Positions 32,899-39,153 of a stretch of 64,000 bases of DNA are shown in pieces. Under the pieces are notes generated by a model that did no database searches, had not been told where the DNA came from, and worked only from the letters and a program-made list of their open reading frames with translations. The stretch is from Streptomyces sp. NBC_01429 (GTDB lineage Bacteria; Actinomycetota; Actinomycetes; Streptomycetales; Streptomycetaceae). How positions within the stretch are numbered: position 1 is the first letter of the stretch; each line of letters opens with the position of its first letter. The stretch covers positions 5,483,501-5,547,500 of the forward strand of contig NZ_CP109599.1 of the NCBI RefSeq assembly GCF_036231945.1, written 5' to 3'. Both the position numbers and the translations under genes were made by a program.

Positions 32899-35625
32899 GT
32901 GTCGGAAAACAGCGGTCCCCACGCAGCCACCTCCGAGAAGTACGTCTATGACTTCACGGAGGGCAACAAGGATCTGAAGCACCTCCTCGGCGGCAAGGGC
33001 GCCAACCTCGCGGAGATGACCAACCTCGGCCTGCCCGTCCCTCCGGGCTTCACCATCACCACCGAGGCGTGCAACATCTACCTCGACAGCGGCAGCGAAC
33101 CGGCGGGCCTGCGCGACGAGGTCGGCGCGCACCTCGACGCCCTCGAACAGCGGATGGCCAAGAAGCTCGGCAGGGCGGAGGACCCGCTGCTGGTCTCCGT
33201 ACGCTCCGGCGCCAAGTTCTCCATGCCGGGCATGATGGACACCGTCCTCAACGTGGGGCTCTCCGACGCCTCGGTGGCCGGGCTCGCCGCGCAGGCCGGG
33301 GACGAGCGCTTCGCCTGGGACTCGTACCGCCGGCTCATCCAGATGTTCGGCAGAACGGTCCTCGGGGTGGCCGGCGAGCGCTTCGAGGAGGCGCTGGAGG
33401 AGGCCAAGCGGGCCAAGGGCGCCGCCACCGACGTGGAGCTGGAGGTCGCGGACCTCAAGAAGCTGGTCAAGCGGTTCAAGAGGATCGTCTCCGAGGAGAC
33501 CGGCCGCGACTTCCCGCAGGACCCGCGCGAACAGATGGATCTCGCGATCCACTCCGTCTTCGAGTCCTGGAACACCGACCGCGCCAAGCTCTACCGCCGG
33601 CAGGAGCGCATCCCCGGCGACCTCGGCACCGCCGTCACCATCTGTTCCATGGTCTTCGGCAACCTCGGCCCCGACTCCGGTACGGGCGTCGCCTTCACCC
33701 GTGACCCCGCCAGCGGCCATCAGGGCGTGTACGGGGACTACCTCCAGAACGCCCAGGGCGAGGACGTCGTCGCCGGCATCCGCAACACCGTGGCGCTCGC
33801 CGAGCTGGAGACCATCGACAAGAAGTCGTACGACCAGCTGCTGTCCATCATGGAGACCCTGGAGACGCACTACCGGGACCTGTGCGACATCGAGTTCACC
33901 ATCGAGCGCGGCCGGCTCTGGATGCTCCAGACCCGCGTCGGCAAGCGCACGGCCGGCGCCGCCTTCCGGATCGCCACCCAACTCGTCGACCAGGGGCTGA
34001 TCGACGAGGCCGAGGCGCTCCAGCGCGTCACCGGCGCGCAGCTGGCGCAGCTGATGTTCCCCCGGTTCGACGACGACGCCAAGCGCGAGCTGCTGGGGCG
34101 GGGCATCGCCGCCTCGCCGGGCGCCGCCGTCGGCAAGGCCGTCTTCGACTCGTACACCGCGATCAAGTGGTCCCGGTCCGGCGAGAAGGTCATCCTCGTC
34201 CGCCGCGAGACCAACCCCGACGACCTGGACGGCATGATCGCCGCCGAGGCCATCCTGACCTCGCGCGGCGGCAAGACCTCGCACGCGGCCGTCGTGGCGC
34301 GCGGCATGGGCAAGACCTGTGTCTGCGGCGCCGAGGAGCTGGAGGTCGACACCAAGGCGCGTCGGCTGACGGTGGGTTCGACCGTCATCGAGGAGGGCGA
34401 CGTCCTGTCCATCGACGGCTCGACCGGCAAGGTCTACCTCGGCGAGGTCCCGGTCGTCCCGTCGCCCGTGGTCGAGTACTTCGAGGGCCGGATGCACGCG
34501 GGCGCCGAGGAGGCCGACGAACTGGTCGGCGCCGTCCACCGGATGATGGCGTACGCGGACCGCCGCCGCCGGCTGCGGGTGCGCGCCAACGCCGACAACG
34601 CCGAGGACGCCCTGCGCGCCCGCCGGTTCGGCGCGCAGGGCATCGGGCTGTGCCGTACGGAGCACATGTTCCTCGGCGAACGCCGCACGATGGTCGAGAA
34701 GCTGATCCTCGCCGACACCGACGAGGAGCGCGAACAGGCGCTGGGGGAGCTGCTGCCGCTCCAGAAGAAGGACTTCACCGAGCTGTTCGAGGCGATGGAC
34801 GGACTGCCGGTCACGGTCCGGCTGCTCGACCCGCCGCTGCACGAGTTCCTGCCCGACATCACGGAGCTGTCGGTACGGGTCGCTCTCGCCGAGGCGCGCA
34901 AGGACCACAACGAGAACGATCTGCGCCTCCTCCAGGCCGTCCACAAGCTCCATGAGCAGAACCCGATGCTGGGCCTGCGCGGGGTCCGGCTCGGTCTGGT
35001 CATCCCCGGCCTCTTCGCCATGCAGGTACGGGCCATCGCGGAGGCGAGCGCCGCGCGCCTCGACGCCAAGGGCGACCCGCGCGCCGAGATCATGATCCCG
35101 CTGGTCGGTACGGTGCAGGAGCTGGAGATCGTGCGGGACGAGGCCGAGCGGGTCATCGCCGAGGTCGAGCGGGCCACCGGCACCCGGCTCAAGCTGGCGC
35201 TCGGGACGATGATCGAGCTGCCGCGCGCCGCGCTGACCGCCGGACAGATCGCGGAGGCGGCGGAGTTCTTCTCCTTCGGCACGAACGACCTCACGCAGAC
35301 CGTCTGGGGCTTCTCCCGCGACGACGTGGAGGCGAGCTTCTTCACCGCGTACCTGGAGAAGGGCATCTTCGGGGTCTCGCCGTTCGAGACCATCGACCGG
35401 GACGGCGTCGGCGCGCTCGTGCGCAGCGCGGCCGAGGCGGGCCGCGCCACCCGGCCCGGACTGAAACTGGGCGTCTGCGGCGAGCACGGCGGCGACCCGG
35501 AGTCGGTGCACTTCTTCCACGAGGTGGGGCTCGACTACGTCTCCTGCTCCCCGTTCCGGATCCCGGTGGCACGGCTGGAGGCGGGCCGCGCGGCCGCCGG
35601 TCCGGGCGGCAGCGACTCGCGCTAG
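32899..35625 (+). CDS. ppdK: Pyruvate, phosphate dikinase
   Basis: A 908-residue enzyme. The N-terminal nucleotide-binding domain has LLGGKGANLAEMTNLGLPVP and VSVRSGAKFSMPGMMDT. The central phosphohistidine domain carries LTSRGGKTSHAAVVARGMGK with the catalytic His. The C-terminal PEP-binding barrel contains GIGLCRTEHMF, the NPMLGLRGVRLGL segment and the catalytic CGEHGGDP. It interconverts pyruvate, ATP and phosphate with PEP, AMP and diphosphate, linking glycolysis and gluconeogenesis. GTG 32899 is chosen for its GAGGAG site and because conserved sequence starts just after it. Likely monocistronic with its own terminator. Confidence 0.96.
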   Translation: MSENSGPHAATSEKYVYDFTEGNKDLKHLLGGKGANLAEMTNLGLPVPPGFTITTEACNIYLDSGSEPAGLRDEVGAHLDALEQRMAKKLGRAEDPLLVSVRSGAKFSMPGMMDTVLNVGLSDASVAGLAAQAGDERFAWDSYRRLIQMFGRTVLGVAGERFEEALEEAKRAKGAATDVELEVADLKKLVKRFKRIVSEETGRDFPQDPREQMDLAIHSVFESWNTDRAKLYRRQERIPGDLGTAVTICSMVFGNLGPDSGTGVAFTRDPASGHQGVYGDYLQNAQGEDVVAGIRNTVALAELETIDKKSYDQLLSIMETLETHYRDLCDIEFTIERGRLWMLQTRVGKRTAGAAFRIATQLVDQGLIDEAEALQRVTGAQLAQLMFPRFDDDAKRELLGRGIAASPGAAVGKAVFDSYTAIKWSRSGEKVILVRRETNPDDLDGMIAAEAILTSRGGKTSHAAVVARGMGKTCVCGAEELEVDTKARRLTVGSTVIEEGDVLSIDGSTGKVYLGEVPVVPSPVVEYFEGRMHAGAEEADELVGAVHRMMAYADRRRRLRVRANADNAEDALRARRFGAQGIGLCRTEHMFLGERRTMVEKLILADTDEEREQALGELLPLQKKDFTELFEAMDGLPVTVRLLDPPLHEFLPDITELSVRVALAEARKDHNENDLRLLQAVHKLHEQNPMLGLRGVRLGLVIPGLFAMQVRAIAEASAARLDAKGDPRAEIMIPLVGTVQELEIVRDEAERVIAEVERATGTRLKLALGTMIELPRAALTAGQIAEAAEFFSFGTNDLTQTVWGFSRDDVEASFFTAYLEKGIFGVSPFETIDRDGVGALVRSAAEAGRATRPGLKLGVCGEHGGDPESVHFFHEVGLDYVSCSPFRIPVARLEAGRAAAGPGGSDSR

Positions 35626-35706
35626 GGGCGCGTCAGGACACCGGGTCCTTGCGGCGGGTCCATCCCTGACCCTCGCCGGAGCCACCGGAAGGACCCGGGG
35701 CACAGA

Positions 35707-35745
35707 GAAGGGGCGGATGCCTTGTGCGGAGGCGTCCGCCCCTTC
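35707..35745 (+). terminator. ppdK terminator hairpin
   Basis: GAAGGGGCGGATGCC pairs with GGCGTCCGCCCCTTC (one wobble pair) around loop TTGTGCGGA, 81 bases after the ppdK stop. Confidence 0.85.
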
Positions 35746-35755
35746 GTCATGGGCG

Positions 35756-35821
35756 CGCGACGGGCACGCGACGGGCACGCGATGGACGCGCGACGGGCAT
35801 GCGATGGACGCGCGACGGGCA
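35756..35821. repeat. Six tandem 11-bp units of two alternating types
   Basis: Units of type CGCGACGGGCA (A) and CGCGATGGACG (B) occur in order A A B A B A, with one base change in the second B. The period equals about one DNA helical turn. Confidence 0.9.
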
Positions 35822-35857
35822 CGCGCAATTTTTCCGCGGTCCGGAAATGAACCGCGG

Positions 35858-35897
35858 GGAGTGCGGCCGGCGGATCCCCACCCACCGGCCGCACTCC
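35858..35897. terminator. Hairpin with 13-bp perfect stem
   Basis: GGAGTGCGGCCGG and CCGGCCGCACTCC pair around a 14-base loop. It may be a second terminator behind ppdK or an insulator before the next gene. Confidence 0.55.
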
Positions 35898-36139
35898 ATT
35901 ACGCGAGCCGGGCATGGAGCCGCACCTGGACCGACCGCCGCCGAGCGAGCAAAGCCCCCCACGGCCTTCACTGCGCCTATTCGGTGGTTCAGGTTTCATG
36001 CCCGACGCGGTACAGCATTTAGCCCGGCACCCCGTCCCCGCGAGGGGTTTCAACTGTGGCCGAAACACCGTGGTAACAGCCGGTGATGGCATGCATACTC
36101 AGTGATGGGGAGATTGTGGTGGCAACAGGTGGGGATTTC

Positions 36140-37162
36140 ATGCTGCGTATTCATTTCACGGAGAAGGATCTCGCGCGGGTCCGGATGGCCGCCGGGCCCG
36201 ACCCGCTGTGGGAAACGATTCTCAGCTTTCACCGAATAAGGGATCGGCGCGCTCCGCTTGCCTATGGGGAATGGCGTACGGAGGCGCGTAGCCGGTTGAA
36301 TGGTGAAACAAGCCTGCTCTCGGCGCTCGTTCCGCAGCGCGGCTATTTCCCGGATTTCCTGACCCCCGTCCAGGGGCGCCTCGGTCTGGAGGCGGGCCTG
36401 GAAGCCCTGCGCGCCACCGGGGCCGACCGCGTCCGCGGCGAGCTGGCGCTGCTGAGCGCGGGCGGGGCCAGGTCCGTACGCAAGGACCCCGGCGGCCGGC
36501 TGGCCACCTTCGCCGACGGCGGGCCCGGCCGCCTCGGCCGGCTCGTGGAGGCGGTGCGTACGTACCACCGGGCGGCCGTCGAGCCGTACTGGGCCCATGT
36601 CCGCACCAGAGTCGAGGCGGACCGCGCGCTGCGCGGCCGGGCGCTGCTCGACGGCGGCTCGGACGAGCTGCTCTCCTCGCTGCCGCCGATGGTGCGCTGG
36701 CGCGGCCCCGTGCTGGAGGCGGACTACCCGGTCGAGCGCGAACTGCGGCTGGAGGGGCGGGGGTTGCTGCTCCAGCCGTCGTTCTTCTGCCGCACCACCC
36801 CGGTGGTCTACCGCGATCCGGCGCTGGCGCCGGTTCTCGTCTATCCCGTCACCCACTGCGAGCCGCCCGCCGCCACCGAGCGCGCGGGCCCCTCGCTCGG
36901 GCGGCTCGTCGGCCACACCCGCTCGGCCGTCCTGCGCGCCATCGAGCACGGCTGTACGACCAGTGAACTGGCCCGCAGGACCGGGGTGTCCCTCGCCTCC
37001 GCCAGCCAGCACGCGTGCGTCCTGCGCGAGGCGGGCCTGATCAGCACGCTCCGGCACGGCAACGCCGTCCTGCACACCCTCACCCCGCTGGGCGGCGCGC
37101 TGTTACGGGGCGGCGTCCGCGCCGACGGGCTCTACGCCCGCAACGGAAGGCCCGCTTCCTAG
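36140..37162 (+). CDS. ArsR-type winged-helix regulator with DUF5937-like N-terminus
   Basis: A 340-residue protein. The C-terminal 80 residues form an ArsR-type winged helix (VLRAIEHGCTTSELARRTGV, SLASASQHACVLREAGLIST). The N-terminal 250 residues, starting MLRIHFTEKDLARVRMA, match the DUF5937-type domain found in many Streptomyces regulators; its ligand is unknown. ATG 36140 is preferred because the conserved LRIHF strand begins there. Codon 322 is TTA (37103-37105), suggesting bldA-dependent translation. A double palindrome follows the gene. It stands alone; a link to the xylanase downstream is not shown. Confidence 0.82.
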   Translation: MLRIHFTEKDLARVRMAAGPDPLWETILSFHRIRDRRAPLAYGEWRTEARSRLNGETSLLSALVPQRGYFPDFLTPVQGRLGLEAGLEALRATGADRVRGELALLSAGGARSVRKDPGGRLATFADGGPGRLGRLVEAVRTYHRAAVEPYWAHVRTRVEADRALRGRALLDGGSDELLSSLPPMVRWRGPVLEADYPVERELRLEGRGLLLQPSFFCRTTPVVYRDPALAPVLVYPVTHCEPPAATERAGPSLGRLVGHTRSAVLRAIEHGCTTSELARRTGVSLASASQHACVLREAGLISTLRHGNAVLHTLTPLGGALLRGGVRADGLYARNGRPAS

Positions 37163-37206
37163 AACTTCTCGTCCGGATCCGGCCGGGCCCGCGGAGTCCT
37201 GAAGTC

Positions 37207-37231
37207 GGCACGTGCCACCGCGGCACGTGCC
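37207..37231. terminator. Repeated palindrome GGCACGTGCC (hairpin or twin operator)
   Basis: The 10-bp palindrome GGCACGTGCC occurs at 37207-37216 and 37222-37231. Because each copy is self-complementary, the pair folds into a 10-bp stem with an ACCGC loop, so it may terminate the regulator gene. Two identical palindromes 15 bases apart could equally be protein-binding sites. Confidence 0.55.
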
Positions 37232-37248
37232 ACTTTCGTTCGGCTCCG

Positions 37249-37314
37249 TTGACGAACGCGCGCACCGCCTCTACCTTCCGAACCGAGCGTTCTCGAAACT
37301 TCCGGGAAATTTTC
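37249..37314 (+). promoter_or_regulatory. Xylanase promoter with operator-like dyads
   Basis: TTGACG (37249-37254) and TACCTT (37272-37277) with 17-base spacing form a good housekeeping promoter. Downstream of the expected start lie CGAAACTTCCG (37294-37304), 9 of 11 matches to the CGAAACTTTCG style repressor site known for Streptomyces xylanase genes, and GAAATTTTC (37306-37314), a perfect GAAA-TTTC dyad. This arrangement suits repression by a LacI-family protein blocking elongation or initiation. Confidence 0.65.
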
Positions 37315-37334
37315 CGAAATAAGCAGGAGCCGCA

Positions 37335-38759
37335 ATGAGAACCGCGAAACTCCGTGCCTTACCCCGGGCCGTTGTTCCCCGGGCCGCCACCGCCCTGACC
37401 GCTCTGACCGCCCTGGCCGTCGCGATGGTCGGCCTCGCCGCCCCCGCGCACGCGGCCGACCCCGTACTGCGCGACCTCGCCACCGCCAAGGGCCGGTACT
37501 ACGGCACCGCCGTCACCGCGTCGAAGCTGACCGGCACGTACGGGAGCATCACCGGCGCCCAGTTCAACTCCATCACCCCCGGCAACGAGATGAAGTGGGG
37601 CTCGGTCGAGCCGACCCGCGGCAGCTTCAGCTGGTCGGGCGCCGACCGTGTGGTGAGCTTCGCCGAGGCCAACGGCCAGAAGGTCCGCGGCCACACCCTC
37701 GTCTGGCACAGCCAGATGCCCAACTGGCTGGCCGACGGCACCTTCAGCGACACCGAGCTGCGCACCATCATGAACGAGCACGTCACCACCGAGGCCGCCC
37801 GCTACAAGGGGCGCATCGACCACTGGGACGTCGTCAACGAGCCGCTCAACGAAGACGGCACGATGCGGGCCAGCAAGTTCTACACCCAGCTCGGCGAGTC
37901 CTACATCGCCGACGCCTTCCGCTCCGCGCGCGCCGCCGACCCCGCCGCCAAGCTCTACATCAACGACTACAACACCGACGGCACCGGCGCCAAGAGCAAC
38001 GGCATGTACTCCCTGGTCCAACGGCTCAAGGCGCAGGGCGTCCCCATCGACGGCGTCGGCTTCCAGGGCCATCTGATCCTCGGTCAGGTGCCGTCCACGC
38101 TCCAGGCCAACCTCCAGCGCTTCGCCGACCTCGGCGTGGACGTCGCGATCACCGAACTCGACATCCGGATGACGCTGCCCGCCACCGACGCCAAACTCGC
38201 CCAGCAGAAGGACGAGTTCAAGGCCGTCACCAACGCCTGCCTCGCCGTCACGCGCTGCGCGGGCGTCACCGCCTGGGGCTTCACCGACGCGGACTCCTGG
38301 ATCCCGGACGTCTTCCCCGGCCAGGGCGCGGCCACCCCGTACGACGAGAACTTCCAGCCCAAGCCGGCCTACTACGGCATCGCCGAGGCCCTCGGCTGGA
38401 CCGGCGACAGCGGGGGCGGAGGCGGCGGTACGCCCACCACCGGCTGCGCCGTGACCTATGGCGTCCAGAGCCAGTGGAACACCGGCTTCACCGCCAATGT
38501 GACGGTCCGCAACACCGGGACGTCCCCCGTCAGCGGCTGGACCGTGCGCTGGACCTGGCCCTCGGGCCAGAGCGTCTCCTCGGCGTGGAACGCCACCGTC
38601 ACCCAGTCCGGCACCCAGGTCACCGCCGTCAACGCCTCCCACAACGCGGCCATCGCGGCCGGCGGTTCGGTCGACTTCGGCTTCAACGGCGCCTGGAGCG
38701 GCGCCAACCCGGCCCCGGCCGCTTTCACCCTCAACGGCGCCGCCTGCACTACCTCGTAG
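37335..38759 (+). CDS. Secreted endo-1,4-beta-xylanase, GH10 with CBM2
   Basis: A 474-residue protein. A signal peptide runs to about residue 40 (twin positive start, LAAPAHA cleavage site). The GH10 barrel spans about 45-350 with acid/base Glu169 in DVVNEP and nucleophile Glu274 in ITELDIR. A Gly-rich linker (SGGGGGG) leads to a C-terminal CBM2 at about 368-474 (GCAVTYGVQSQWNTGFTANV) with the conserved tryptophans and terminal Cys pair. It would hydrolyse xylan outside the cell while bound to cellulose or xylan. Its stop overlaps the convergent nirD end by 11 bases. A xylulokinase gene at 59275 could serve the same sugar pathway. Confidence 0.95.
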   Translation: MRTAKLRALPRAVVPRAATALTALTALAVAMVGLAAPAHAADPVLRDLATAKGRYYGTAVTASKLTGTYGSITGAQFNSITPGNEMKWGSVEPTRGSFSWSGADRVVSFAEANGQKVRGHTLVWHSQMPNWLADGTFSDTELRTIMNEHVTTEAARYKGRIDHWDVVNEPLNEDGTMRASKFYTQLGESYIADAFRSARAADPAAKLYINDYNTDGTGAKSNGMYSLVQRLKAQGVPIDGVGFQGHLILGQVPSTLQANLQRFADLGVDVAITELDIRMTLPATDAKLAQQKDEFKAVTNACLAVTRCAGVTAWGFTDADSWIPDVFPGQGAATPYDENFQPKPAYYGIAEALGWTGDSGGGGGGTPTTGCAVTYGVQSQWNTGFTANVTVRNTGTSPVSGWTVRWTWPSGQSVSSAWNATVTQSGTQVTAVNASHNAAIAAGGSVDFGFNGAWSGANPAPAAFTLNGAACTTS

Positions 38760-39153
38760 CGGGCTCCCGTACCGGCACCGGCACCGGCACCGGTACGCGC
38801 ACCCGGGCCCGGTACGCCCGGACGGCGGCCTCGTCGTCGTCCAGGCACCGGCCCGTGGTCAGGTCGAAGCGCTGCTTCAGCAGCGGGGAGGCCACGAAGA
38901 ACCGCCCCTCGTGGGTGCCGGTCAGCCCCCGGGAGAGGACGTACGCGCCGGAGAACGGATCCCGGTTGGAGATCGCGTACGGCAAGCCCGAGCGGTCCAG
39001 GAACACCGCCGCCTGGCGGCCGTCGGGCAGCAGGACGGCCACACCCCGGCCGGGGGTGAGCGCGGACGTCTCGCAGACCGCGAACCACTCGCCGTCGCGG
39101 ATCAGGATCTCCAGCGTGCTCATCTCCGGCGTGCTCATCTCCGGCGTGCTCAT
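38749..39153 (-). CDS. nirD: Nitrite reductase small subunit NirD
   Basis: A 134-residue Rieske-like protein of the NirD family, with WFAVCETSALTPGRGVAVLL, AVFLDRSGLPYAISNRDPFS, YVLSRGLTG and FFVASPLLKQRFDLTTGRCL. As in other NirD proteins the Rieske cysteine/histidine ligands are absent. It works with NirB to reduce nitrite to ammonium with NADH. ATG 39153 overlaps the nirB stop (ATGA). The N-terminus is a threefold MSTPE/MSTLE repeat with three possible starts. The C-terminus ends in a VPVPVPVP run encoded by a short tandem repeat. Confidence 0.92.
   Translation of the reverse strand: MSTPEMSTPEMSTLEILIRDGEWFAVCETSALTPGRGVAVLLPDGRQAAVFLDRSGLPYAISNRDPFSGAYVLSRGLTGTHEGRFFVASPLLKQRFDLTTGRCLDDDEAAVRAYRARVRVPVPVPVPVREPATR
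39109..39153 (-). repeat. Triple 15-bp repeat at the nirD start
   Basis: On the minus strand the unit ATGAGCACGCCGGAG occurs three times (third copy with one base change, CTGGAG). Each copy starts with ATG and ends with GGAG, so three in-frame starts exist at 39153, 39138 and 39123. Confidence 0.9.

Larger units (their letters stand above)
35626..36139. other. 514-base non-coding region between ppdK and an ArsR-type gene
   Basis: It holds the ppdK terminator (35707-35745), six 11-bp tandem repeats (35756-35821) and a 13-bp-stem hairpin (35858-35897). The frames seen here run through these repeats and look fortuitous. The last 140 bases are comparatively AT-rich and likely hold the promoter of the gene at 36140, with GCATACTCAG near 36094-36103 as a possible -10. 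Confidence 0.5.

Noticed and set aside
32704..35778. 1024-codon minus-strand frame opposite ppdK
   Set aside because: Antisense shadow produced by codon bias of ppdK, lacking any recognisable domain.
35756..35821. CRISPR array or iteron origin
   Set aside because: No spacers and no replication initiator gene; the copies are contiguous 11-mers.
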